From Gymnorhina tibicen (lineage: Eukaryota; Chordata; Aves; Passeriformes; Artamidae), in NCBI GenBank assembly GCA_013399875.1, contig VXAZ01010787.1, positions 523,491 to 587,490 of the forward strand: a stretch of 64,000 nucleotides of DNA, written 5' to 3'. Below, one piece after another: positions 11,317-23,285 of the stretch. The stretch's first letter is position 1. Each line of letters begins with the position of its first letter. The notes beneath the pieces were generated by a model. That model worked only from the letters and a program-made list of their open reading frames with translations, was not told the DNA's origin and searched no databases. The translations under genes were made by a program, and so were the position numbers.

Positions 11317-14300
11317 AGTAAGTCCCCTTCTTTTAAATAAAAATTATTTGCAATAGAGTTATTGCATTTTAGCAAAACAAGTCAACTTTACAGCCAAAAT
11401 GCTGTAGTAGGCATTTTTTGTACCATAATGAAATGTCTGTTTTCCTCCCTATTGAACTTCAATATTTTTGCTGCAGCCATTTTGCAATTGTGCTAATCTG
11501 CAGAACTTAACAGCATAATATGGTAACAGTTTTGTTCCAGATCCTTGAGGAAGAGTCTTGTAAAACACAGAAGTTTTGATGCATATGGAATCTAATAGAG
11601 TTATTTCCACCATGTGTACATGCTGGAAATCAGACTCAATCACCTGGCCAGTGCATTTTAAATTTGGCAATCTTTCCACTCAATTGAGATCAGCAGATTG
11701 TTGAACATTCATGGGTCAGGACTTTTTATTAGAAGACCCTGGTGTTATGTTCTTACTTAAAACAATTCATCATTGCCCTTCCATCTGAGGAACTTTTACC
11801 TTTTGAGAGTCAATTTACTATATAATGTTTGATTTGATAGGCCCTGAACCTTCTGCTCACAAGTTACTTAACATTTTTACTACTCTTTAAGTTTCAAAAT
11901 CATGGTTGATTTCCCTGTAATGAATAATTAATAAAGTAAACTGTTCTGCCGGATGAATTCAGTAGAAACAGAACAGCAAAATAACCTACTCCCTTCATAC
12001 CTGGGATAGAAAAGTGTTATGGCTAAAGAAGGGTATGACTAGATGCATAAATGTTCAATTCTTTCACAGACCAGCAGTGGCTCTCTGGAGACATCCAGCC
12101 AAATTTAGTCATGGGGCACACTGACTCTCATTCAGTACCATACAAGTGCTGTACATTGGAGCCAGGGTGATGTATGTTATCATGGTCATATTACCTATAT
12201 GTAAACAAAAAAATGCCCAGGTTTTGGTACAGATAAACATCCCAAAAATGAATTACAAAGGTTTACCCGAGGAAAAATCCTAATCAAATACCTGACCTGC
12301 TCAAGGTCAAGTGCACTATTCCTTCGGTAACTTTTAAAAATCTTTCTTAGGTCTTCTGAGTTCTCCTTACATAAATTGAATTACTACACTAAGTGATCAC
12401 CACAAAAATTAAAAAGCAAAGTAACGAATAAGAGCAAAAAGATAACATTTGCACTGCAAATGCTAACAGGAGCTAAGGATACAGTTTTTATACTGAATTA
12501 CTTTAAAGTGGCTGATGACAACAGAAAGCATTGTAGTTATGCTTCAGCACATTCCAGAGCAGATCTGCTGAAATCTCTACTTTCTCTTGAAATCCCTACC
12601 TTCTATTTCTACATCCCAAAAGAAAGACACATATTCATATTCAGAAATGGTATACAAACTCTGGTTTAGAATACAAATACTTCAGTTGAATTAAAGCAGA
12701 AGTAGCAACAGCAAATTTTACATCAGAAGATGGAAGATGTATATTTTTTGGTATATTGGAATCACCTTCCTTATCAGAATGTCAAGGATTCCTATAAAAA
12801 CAAATACCCAGCACTGATCACGTTTCTTAGATGTAGTGAATTCTGTCTTGCTCCTACAAATTCCACGAGAGATTTCTTTACCCTTTCCTCTGGACTAAAA
12901 ATCAGAGTTTCTCAGAGGAGTAAAAAACTGCACTTCTCTTTATTCTAAGCTAATAACAGCTTCTGAATGATTCTCTGCCATAATTTAAGAAGCCTAAGGG
13001 TGTAATTATACAAATGAATTATTGAAAGGTAATTTTACTCTATTTTGGCCATTCTGTTCAAAGCCTACATATTTATGCTCTCATTCTCTGAGGTAACTGA
13101 TTTGGAAAACAGTCAAAGAAAGTATTATGCAACGAATGATGGTGCCCTGCTTACAACATTATTAATATTTTCTTTCTTACATTAAAAAGAAAAAAAGTAC
13201 AGAATATTAATTTCAAAATCAGTAGGAGAACCTTCTCAATAGGAAAAAACAATCCCACTCTTCCCTAATATCGCATTACCAAAAATTGTAAGCTAATGTT
13301 TTAAATTTTCTTTTTATTGTTTGCCTCTGGGTTCTGAGCCTTGCAGGGCTTTCTATGATCACCTTTCATAATCAAGAAAGAGAAGAGATTTTCTCTATAT
13401 GTATTCTGAAATCAGCATGGGCTCATATAGCTCCAATTTAATTGCAACGGTATGTTACTTCTGATTAAAAGTCCCAGACCATGCAGGGGAAAAACTGCTA
13501 ATGTTTCAATGCAAGGAACATCCTCAAGAAGAAATCTCAGTGACCTAAGAGTGCTTTTTTCACTGAATATGATCCTATTAGTCCAGTGTTTCTTCAGTTT
13601 TTCCACATGAGGAACTATCTAGCATGTTCTAAGTAGAATTCTTTCTTTTTATTATTGCAAAGGCATAGTTGCTGTGATAGATAGCAACAGAAAAGTGCAT
13701 TCAGAAAAATCAATAAGAGCAAAGGTGTGAAGGAGCTTCTTCTTTGTCACTGCAGTTTGGTTAGTAAGATGAAAAAAAAACTTACAGAACAATGATATAC
13801 CAAAATCTGATCAGAAAATCAAAGGCAAGCCTTTTCAAGGAATATCTTCTCTACAAAATTAAGAGTTTTCTGGTGAATAAACAAAAAACCGAGAAAAATT
13901 CCCTTTGACCTTTGGATAAAAAAATTAAAAGTTATGGTCTTCAATTAGGAGAGTGCTACATCCTGTAAGTTGCAGTTATAATTCTGAGCAATTTTCCCCC
14001 TTTCTATGTGCCAAAGTTCAGTGTCAGATTATATGTGGTTTTCTCATGGTTTCCCTTTGAAGGTTATGGTCGCTTCATGATGATGATGCACAAGGGTAGT
14101 TCAAGCCTCAAAATGGAGCCTCATGGCCTATAGAGAGTAATGAGAATATTCTTACCTAATTATTCACCTACTTCAACCTGAGGGTTTCTCTGCTCTGATG
14201 TTCACTCACGAAATATTTCTGAATCTATCAGCAATAAAACTCTTCATATTCTCTGAAATACTTAAGGTGGGTGAGACAAATGTGTTTAGCTTTGTATTGT

Positions 14301-14872
14301 AAACAGATAGTAATATATTGACAGTATTTTTATTCCATCTTTACATGTCATAAAATTTAAAAAATGATACTGCTCTTCCCACTGCAATGTCACCTGTGAT
14401 GCAGCTTTGTATCAAAATAACAGAAAAATCTTTCAGTATCAGTAGTACAGAATGTAAACAATTACTATTTCCAATTCACAGTTATCTACTTAATTTTAGT
14501 CTTCAAAAACAAACAGAAAAGTAAAATGTGACATGTTTTGCTGAGATTTCAACAATACATATCTAAGTGTCTTTTTTACTTAAAATTATTCCTTACAAAA
14601 ATACATATGCCAACCATTTGAACTTATTATAAGGTGGAGGCAGTACTTTATCATTACGGTTGAAAGGTAAACTTTTGAATTTCTTGGGTTTGTGACTATT
14701 CTAATGTATTACCTTTCATAACACTAGGTTTTATTAAAGCCCACAAGCTCACACAAACCCCAAAAGCCTGTCAATACAGAAATGCCAGCTGTATATACTG
14801 TATGAAACATGTTCAGGGCAGCTACCCGTGGAACAAAATACATAAGTTATTATTTTGAGACCTTACCCTGCC

Positions 14873-14914
14873 TGTTCTATAGTGTAGCTTATAGTGTTCT
14901 ATAGTGTAGCTTAT
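14873..14914. repeat. 22-bp tandem duplication, two copies
   Basis: A unit beginning tgttctatagtgtagcttat occurs at 14873-14892 and 14895-14914, giving a period of 22. The 20 compared bases are identical, which suggests a recent slippage or duplication event. Confidence 0.9.
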
Positions 14915-16675
14915 GCCCAGGAATGCTGTGCCAGCCTGAGCCTGAAACCAGCTGTTTATCAACTGGTAATGCGAGGAACATTGTTTAATTAACCAAATAG
15001 AGTTTTTTACATTGTATGCTCACAGTTAAACATGAACCAGCCATGCAACACTCATGATGGTGCTGCCAATACATCCAGAAAGCAATTCAACACAGCTGGG
15101 TAGAATGGAAAGGGAAAAGGAGGTTTTCGGTGGATTAATGTATGCAGGACTAACAAAGCGAGTGAGCTACTGAAATGTGACACCACGCTCATACTCCCAG
15201 GCAAAGCACCTCTGTACGCCCACAAGGACTATCATTGTTGTTACTCTGGCTGCACAGATCAAGCAATTTTACATCTTAGAGGCATTCTTTGGTCTCGTGG
15301 CCTCTCCTTGCTCTCAGCAAGGATGGCTGAGTTGACTTTTGCCCCTAAAGGTTGCTAAATCCCCAAATCATCATGAATCTGAGCTCTTAGACATGGTAGT
15401 TCATAGATCAATATATTAACACAGACTAAAATCAATGGTGGTTTGCATTAATATGCTAAATTTTGAATCACAGCACTTTAGGACCAGACCCACTGCTCTT
15501 CAGCCAGTTTTGGGACTTGTAAATGCCACTCAATGGATGTGATGGACAGCTGGAGGTGACAACCTCTTAAATTGTCCTAGCTTGGACTAGTAAAGCTTGT
15601 GTCAAAGAGAAATCATTAAAAAGAAATACCCTGACCTTCCCTATTTCCTAGTCTAGGTTTCTACACTTCTGCTCCTAGAAAAGAGCAACTTTTATTCATA
15701 GTTGGTCTCTGCAAACTCTTCCTCTCCCTTTTCTCCATATTTTTCTCAATTAAACTGCAAATAAAGAGCCAGTATTTTCCCTTGTCCATTGTTAAAGCCT
15801 TGTCATTTTGCTTAGCTAATCACCTTATCAGTACCTCTCACATTCTGTACTAAATTGTCACCTCTTGACTTGTCATAATCTGAACAACGTAAAAATATAA
15901 GTGAAAAACCTAGAAGTTTTCAGCTCAACAATTTTTAATACATGAAAGTTATAACAGTATCACTGACTATGCTAATACTTGGAGTCCAGTTTTGATTCAG
16001 AGACATATTCTGTAACTTAGAAAAGTAGACATGAGTTGATAAAAAAGAGCTAAAATATATATTTTGCATGAGTGTCTGTAAAATTTTTTCACTTACAGAA
16101 ATACTGCTAAATACTATCAATTTTATACATAGAATATCTATTAAATTAATACAAGGAAACAGGACACTTAAATAGCTAATCTCTCTGTCATATGGTTGCC
16201 CAACAGAATGAGCTAATTACAGTAGCCTTTCCTTTGCTTATGGAAAAATATGAGGTTTGGGTTTTTCTGTTTGTTTGTTCCTGTTTAAATACAGTTGTGG
16301 AGGACACAAAGCGTGCAAGGTAGGAAGCAGAGCTGAGCGTGTCCAAGATTCTCATGCATTCAGGGTTCTCCAGGCTGGAACTACGAAAGAATTTTCTCCC
16401 AGGTTGAGCTGCAGGAATTTAAAATTATTTTTGCTTTCTCTCATAGTCTGAAGGGTTAGCTGTGTACTTCACAGGTTCTCCTGACAGCTTAGTCTAACAA
16501 ATAGCTCTTGCTGCTCCATCAATCTATGACATCACTGATGTCTGTCATCTATTTTATTGGTGCTCCATAGTTTTGGTAGGTATTTTTGCACTCCAGCTGG
16601 CTATAGAGTTTCTGTGCCTCTACTGCAGCAGGAGTACACAAGGGCAAGTAGCAAATTCCCAGCTCCTGCAGGCTT

Positions 16676-16798
16676 CAACCTAAAGTACATGGAACATGAA
16701 CAATCTTCCCATGCAGAATGGCCTTTGGATTCTGACCTGTACAAAGAGTTCCCAACAGCAAAAACCGCATAAGCTGCCTGTTCATGTACTTTAGGTTG
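16676..16798. repeat. Inverted repeat, 20-bp arms, one arm split by 7 bp
   Basis: The right arm (16779-16798) is the reverse complement of caacctaaagtacatgaaca. The left arm carries the same 20 bases as 16676-16691 plus 16699-16702, split by gaacatg, which is itself a near copy of the adjoining bases. About 76 bases separate the arms. The sequence shows this directly. Its origin is unknown; possibilities are an inverted duplication or a relic of small terminal inverted repeats. Confidence 0.85.
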
Positions 16799-16862
16799 TC
16801 ATGGGTACTTGCACCATTTTCCAAATCATATTTTGGCCAAGACTGACTACAGGGCTATGTAA

Positions 16863-16970
16863 ATCATAAGAGTCATAGAATGGTAAAGATAAAGTGGTTG
16901 CAACCCCCTGCCAATGACAGGGACACCTTCCACTGGAGCAGGTCGTTCACAGCCCCATCTAATCATCAAG
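16863..16970 (-). mobile_element. CR1 LINE, short 3' fragment
   Basis: The + strand shows 'agtcatagaatggtaaaga', then 'aaccccctgccaatgacagg', then 'acaccttccactggagcagg' and 'tcacagccccatc'. This is the order of a reverse-complemented CR1 3' UTR and ORF2 end. Only about 100 bases remain and they are diverged. The minus frame 16847-17047 that crosses it is not a gene. Confidence 0.85.
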
Positions 16971-17423
16971 GACCATCTACACACATAATTAATTTTGGAG
17001 AAAGTCCGTCGCATAAATGTAAAAATATCTGTGTGAACACAACACAACCGGGTTAAATGGGAAGAAATGCAGACCTTTTACTCCTCTCTTGCCCATAAAT
17101 CATTTTGCATTTGAAAAAATGAAGCTGCAGCTGTGTTCTTGTGGCTACCTCTCTACACTGAAATCCTTTGGTGATCTCTCTAACAAATATTACAGTTCCT
17201 CATCCTATTTCAGTAAGTCATATTCTTTCATATTCTCTACTTCCCAGATACTGCTGGATATGATCCCTTGGTTTTTTGTCTCCTCTGCTTCTCCCTGCAA
17301 TGATCTACAGCATTTCATGGTATCTTGAATGTCTTACCTGAAGGGAAGAGGACACATCCTTCCCACCTGCATGTTGCATTGCTTCCAAAACACAGACACA
17401 GCTCAGACATTCTTAGTCTAGGG

Positions 17424-17441
17424 AAAAAAAAAAAAAAAAAA
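17424..17441. repeat. Poly(A) run, 18 bases
   Basis: An uninterrupted run of 18 adenines preceded by 'tctaggg'. I looked for a processed pseudogene or LINE 3' end upstream and found none. Confidence 0.9.
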
Positions 17442-18491
17442 GGTTTACAAACTTTGTAAGATAAGGCACAGAAAAGAACATATGGCACTGCTTAAGCTGG
17501 ACCAAAATGCAAGTTCTGTAGAGCTGCAATTGCGATAAAGTAATTGGAAGTACGAGTGAAAGGAGGAGGACCATACTTTTAAGACAGAAGGGACATGTCT
17601 AACCAGACTTTAGCTTGCAAGCTACAAAGAACCAGACAGGATGCCAGAATACAACTTCATTTCATGTCAACATGGCAACAGTGATAAAAATACCAACACT
17701 GAGACTAAGGATTCTTTTTGAAGCACAGACCTGGCATCGGAAACTTTTTTGTTTGCTGGAAATCTGTTCAGGCAGTACATAAATCATTCAGACTCCTTTA
17801 ACCCTCTTCCATCTCCACTGACTGCTAGAGAGCAGGAAGTTTCCCAGTGCCACAAGGGCACAGAATGCTAAATAACTGCTGCCTTGCTTTCATGCTGCAA
17901 GTCCAGCCATACATGTGCAGTTACAGACCAGCTCTGCCTGTTTTTCATAAGGGGTGGGTATGATGACCTTGACTCTGTTCTGACTCCAATTTCCACAAGC
18001 TGCTTGTTAGTCTCTTACCAGTTGCTCAAAATTGTAACCAGTGCTCTGAATATAGATGCCTTCTTCACTCTACCATTTTCTCGGTTAAAATGAAGCCCCC
18101 TGAATATCCCCCACCTTTGCCACCATCACCTCACACACACACTTTTCATAAGCATTGTAGGAATCTGTGACTGTCCACAGGGGAAAGTCAGGTGACTTTT
18201 GCTAACCTCAGTGTTGCCTTCATTATCTGCCTTGCCACATCCACTACTCCTTACAAACAGCACACACATACACACAATGAGACACATAAAATATTGTAGG
18301 TTTTGAGCACTTGGTGATATGATAAAAATAAAAAGGCAAGCAAAATGAAGGTAAGGAAGAGAATCAAGAAAAATTCACAAACACTTAAGGTGTGCACAAT
18401 GGCATTGCTAAAGTGCCATTTTTGTACAGGTAAAAATCTGTGAAATTCTTTTGTAAAACTAACAAAAATAATGTTTATTGGGGGTTTCTTC

Positions 18492-18508
18492 TTTATTTAT
18501 TTATTTAT
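18492..18508. repeat. (TTTA)n microsatellite
   Basis: About four TTTA units. Confidence 0.85.
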
Positions 18509-19575
18509 GACCAGTACATATATTTGAAATGCTTTTTTTAATGTAAGCATAACTTTCAGTAGGTTTTTTTTTTTTGTTTTTCCTGTAAGGCTCTTATCAA
18601 CATAATTTCTCATTTATACTGAGGCATATAATAGTAATTTCCAAAGCGTAACAGGCAGCCAGCCACAAATGCAAATTACTGGAAACCATTACCCTTTTTT
18701 TCCTTGAAAGCCTGAAATGAACAACACAGCATGACACAATGGTGTCTGAACCCACTGCTGACTTCATGAACTGGAATTTTAGAGAAAGAAAGTGTACTAG
18801 CCATAATACCATATGAAAAGACCCACATATTGCTGCTTGTTTAGTAGGCAGGCATAGACTTCCAGACAGCATGAAAAAATGTGTTATTTTAGTGAACATC
18901 ATGAATATGCACCCTTACAAGACTCTACTTGCCTTTCTCTTATAGGTATATGGGATTTGCTCCCATGGATTAGTGCAAGGCTGCTTGAAGAACACTACAT
19001 GTAATTACCAACCTGACCTCATCAGAAACTGTATTTCCTTTCTCCCTCAACTTGTGCCCTCCTAATATTGTTAATTAGATACCTGGCCTCATGCAGCCTT
19101 CTTAGTGATAAATGTAATGCAGTGCAGCAGCAAAACAGCATAAAGACCACATCTACCAGCTCTGTGGGCAAAGCTCTGTGGATAAAAATGAAAAAAAGGA
19201 TTCACTGGCTTCAGGAAAGACACTCTCAAAAAAGCAATGTAAACCATGTGTCTTGAAAACAAACAAAAAACCAGTCAGAACAAACCCCAGTGAAATACCT
19301 TCATGTCCTCACACTAAGAAAAGAAAAACAAAGGGGAAAACACCCTCTTATTTACTACCCCTGACGCTAAACAGTGAAACAGGACTACAGAAGGTGGGTT
19401 GTTTTAACACTGTTTCCCCAGACTTTAAATTCTCCCCAGTGAATGTATCTCATAATGGAAAGAGACAAGGAATCCTGTACTGCAACAACTCAGAGACAGT
19501 ACTTAGCCTATGCCAAAGCCACCACTTGATTTACGCATCCAGTTAGAGGCCTTCAGGGTCAATTCATGTGCCAAG

Positions 19576-19684
19576 ATAAAAAATCTTTAAAAATATATAA
19601 ATAAAAAATAAAAATATAAAATATTATTAATATTATATAAAATATTATTAATAAAAATATAAAGATATTTATATTTAAAAATAT
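19576..19684. repeat. A/T-only low-complexity tract
   Basis: Nearly 110 bases are almost entirely A and T. The internally repeated word tataaaatattattaat appears twice with a period of about 20. This is a possible easily melting or matrix-attachment-like segment; no function is shown. Confidence 0.85.
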
Positions 19685-21936
19685 CTTGTTCTCTTTCTTG
19701 GCAGCAGAGGCACACTGTGCCCTATTCCATGTAAATCTGAATGTGTTTTAGAACATCTGTGATCTAAATTATATTTCAGTGCCCAGAAGATACTGTTCTT
19801 CTTCTATTCATTCAATACTGAGGTTTGCTCCATTTTCCATGTCTAAAGGTACTTCCACTAGGAAAAATGACAGTGTTCAGAAGTTGAAAAGAGCTCTTCA
19901 AAGTTTTATCTTATGTACATATTTTTAAATTCTCTTATAACACTTACTGACTTCAACAGGAACATTCCTAACACCTTACCTTAAACATGAGCAGTCATTG
20001 CAGCAGGAGGCCCCTGAACAATAGTCTATATTAGCAATACTGTGCATTGTAATAATCAAATTTTCAATGTAAATTCCCCCGAGAAAAAGCAATATTCTCT
20101 CCATTAAGTCACAGCAAACAAAGTAAGTCTGATTCATTTTAGCCCTATTTTTTAAGCACTCCTTTAAGTATCTCCCTCAGGCAACAAAGAATTTGCAAAC
20201 AGTTTTGGTGAAACAGTAAAAAGATCTCACTTTTAATGTTTCCTAAATCTTGTTTATATTTTTTTTAACTTCACAGCATTTTTAACACACAGAAGAAAGC
20301 AGATCAAAGTGGAATACTTGCTGCTTTCTCCCTACCTTGATATATGCTAAATATAATATCCAGGATAGGACAAGATAATGGATTCAAGCAAAGAAAAGGA
20401 GCATAGTCCCAGTTGTGTGCAGCTGCCTCAGAATACATAGAGTATTGTGGGAACTAAAGAATGACATTTGCTACTATTTCACCCTAAATATTTTATTTTC
20501 AATTCAGTACTACACTGACACAAGGAACTGCATTTGGTTTTAAATTTCTAACATGAAATTATAACTTTTCAAGGAAATTGTAGTACAGTCATATTTCTCT
20601 TAGGTTCACAGATAAGGCATTTATGTGTATTAAAAAAGAGCTATTTCACTTATTATGGCAAACAGATGAATGAAAAAATCCCACTAATTTCAACACTGAA
20701 GAAGTTTAAATAAAGGTTACTAATTCTTTACATCAAGTTTGACTCACCTATAAATACCTATTCATATTTAAGGGTGTATATTTTATAGGTGGAGACAAGA
20801 TTTTTCTATCTGATTTTGGAACTTAGGTAACAGAAGTATACTCGTATTTGGGTTAATCTTTGTTCCCTGCTCCTGAATAAGATTTTAATGATCGAAAAAT
20901 AGTAACAGGGAGACGGTAGTATTTAATTTTCTTCTTTTTGAATGGTCTAAACAAGGAAATAAATGTTCAAAATCTTTTCATGTAAGATGAATGGGTCCTT
21001 TTTCTACAATACCCAAAAGAAATTCAAGAAATAATGTCACTCCTGTGAAAAGCATAAACAAGCAATCCTTTTGGAATCTTACTATAAGAGTCAGAAAAAA
21101 ATCCAGGTTAATAAAAATTTAGGCACACTCTGAAAGCAGACCATCATATATGCAGCTATGAAATTTAAATGGCTTCAGAGTTGCTTCAATGTGTTTACAG
21201 TTGACAAATATTTTGCTTTTTTCTCATGAAGACTAATTTTTTCTATCCTGCTGATTTTTATTAACATAAATACAAATATTAATCATACACCAATAATGCA
21301 ATTACTTTTGCTTTTGGAGCCCTAATTGTTCCTAAAGTATCTCTAATCCTTTTACAAAACACAAATATAAACAAGTTTTAACTCACACACCAGAGGTTTT
21401 TTCAGAAGCTTAAGACAATATAAAGGAATTAAGATGACGTAGAAACTCTGATGTGAAAAAGGTATTTCTATAAGCAATTCATGGAAGCCAGAGCTTGATT
21501 ATATGCAATACCAATGTGACAACAAAAAAACAGCTAAACACATTTTTGAGTGTGTAGGGACATGTGAATTGACAGTATATGGAACAAGTTTATAGGCCCA
21601 TCAAGCCTCCTAAAGAAGAGTGTCTAAATTCTAATCTTCCCTTCTCTTGGATATAATTTTCACAACAGAGGGATGAAATATGGACAATTATATACAGGAA
21701 ACTATCTTGAGTCTCCTATCTTCCATTCAAGATCCACTAGCCCTTTCAAAATGTTTTTTCTGTTGTTTGTTTGTTAGTTGCTTTCTGTGAGAAAGAGAAG
21801 AAAGAAATCCAACAAATACATTGGTACAGAAACCCCAGAAATTGCTTCTTCCTGTTATTGAGCAAGAAGCTTTATTTGATTGTGAAAACTGACCCTTCTT
21901 CTGGTTTTACCTCATTTTTTTCTGAAGCTTATCCAT

Positions 21937-21983
21937 CTTGCTTTTATTCTTTTATTCTTATCTGTCCTTGCTTTTATTCTTTT
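21937..21983. repeat. Direct repeat of 17 bp with 30-bp period
   Basis: The 17-mer cttgcttttattctttt occurs at 21937-21953 and 21967-21983, in a pyrimidine-rich context. It is a local duplication. Confidence 0.85.
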
Positions 21984-22834
21984 GCAAAACATCAGGCATT
22001 TGCAATGACTAAAATTTTCCATCCAAGTTAAAACATATGCATGCTTTTTCTTCTCCCTTTTTCTTGCTTAGAATGTGGACAACTTAAAGCAGTTGAGCTA
22101 AGACAAATCTTTTATCTAATCGAAAACTCACAGCCCCTGGTATTCTTTCATTATCGGGATTCATCAGCTCTAATTCATCTTTAGTTCTCAAACCCAAAGG
22201 CTACTGAATAACAAGAGTTAAGAGACTTGCTTAAGGAAAAATCCTTCTAGGAGTAAGTCTAGTTGTCACTATTGAAGAGATAATCTAATAATCTATGAGC
22301 CCACAGAGATTCATATTTTCATTTAACTTGCTAATTAGACCTACAACTTTAAGGACCTGCAAATACCCTTTAATGCTATTGATGGTAGAAATCTGACTGA
22401 AAGTAAAGCAGTGACATTAGTTTGTAGGAGATTTAGATCATCTCCTTGTCTTCTAAATTCTTAATGACAAAAAGTGAACCCTTTGAGAAAGTGACTTCTA
22501 GCTCTTGTAAAATAAGGTCAAAATGGGTCTCTCTTTAGGCCCCGTAGAAAAGAGTCCAACAAAACTTTCAAGATAAAGCTTAATTTAAAAATTTATTCAA
22601 AGATCAGGAAGCAGACAGAAGAAATCTATCGATGGAATATTAAAAATAATTAAAAACTGGTACTGTCTTGCTAGTGGCCTTTAAAGTTCCTCTTAAAGAT
22701 ACATTCCAAGCAAGGAGGAATACAGTTTCCACTCATGAGGTTTTGGTGACAGGACTTTTGTACTTATTTAGGCACCTTTCTTTCAAACCTGTTAAATAAA
22801 CAACTTATTATATTAATTTCTCTCATTTCAACTT

Positions 22835-23285
22835 TAGAAATAGAGTAAAATAGAGTAGACTAGAATAGAATAGAGCATTTCAGTTGGAATGAACCTACAA
22901 GGATGATCAAGTCCAACTGCCTGATCAATTCAGGGCTGACCAAGAGTTAAAGCATGTTATTAAGGGCATTGCCCAAATGCCTCTTAAACACCAACAGGCT
23001 TGCAGCATCAATCACCTCCCTAGGGACCCTGTTCCCATGTCTGACCACCCTGTTGCTAAAGAAATGCTTCCAAATGTCAGGTGTAAACCTCCCCTGGCAC
23101 AGCTTGGAACTGCTCCCGTATGTCCTGGATAACAGGAAGAAGAGCTCCGCACCTCCCTCTCCATGTCCCCTCCTCAGGAAGGTGCAGAGAGCAATGAGGT
23201 CTCCCTTCAGTCTCCTTTAATCCAAACTAGACAAACCATAAGTCCTCAGCCATTCCTCACAGGACATTCCTGCCAGCCCTTGAGG
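22835..23285 (-). mobile_element. CR1 LINE subfamily with AATAG-type tail
   Basis: The + strand begins with a pentanucleotide tail of 'tagaatagaatag' words instead of the AATCATAG tail of the other copies. It then reads 'ttcagttggaatgaacctac', 'agtccaactgcctgatca' and 'cagggctgaccaagagttaa', followed by the antisense of the ORF2 C-terminus ('aaagaaatgcttcc', 'cctcccctggcacagctt', 'gcaatgaggtctcccttcag'). It is a minus-strand 3' fragment of about 450 bases, 5'-truncated near 23285. The different tail and UTR point to another CR1 subfamily, perhaps the CR1-J type, but the name is not certain. The + frame at 22954-23220 is antisense to ORF2. Confidence 0.88.

Larger units (their letters stand above)
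11317..16862. other. Long unique AT-rich noncoding stretch
   Basis: About 5.5 kb with no recognised gene or interspersed repeat. Frames of 60 to 76 codons (11449-11679 minus, 12460-12669, 12730-12948, 13412-13606 minus, 15935-16120 minus, 16257-16451, 16557-16772) have no domains. It contains a 22-bp tandem duplication (14873-14914) and the split inverted repeat at 16676-16798. Confidence 0.55.
16971..22834. other. Long unique AT-rich noncoding stretch
   Basis: About 5.9 kb without a recognised gene. The longest frame (122 codons, 19178-19546) is Lys-, Thr- and Ser-rich and has no recognised domain. The 101-codon minus frame at 18597-18902 contains hydrophobic runs but nothing identifiable. 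Simple repeats are listed separately. A-runs at 17424-17441 have no recognisable retrotransposed gene upstream of them. Confidence 0.55.

Noticed and set aside
17080..17441. Possible processed pseudogene ending in the 18-base A run
   Set aside because: The upstream sequence gives no recognisable protein in any frame, and no polyadenylation signal or target duplication was evident.
19178..19546. 122-codon + frame, Lys- and Ser-rich
   Set aside because: No domain, no splice or promoter context, and composition expected from A-rich DNA.
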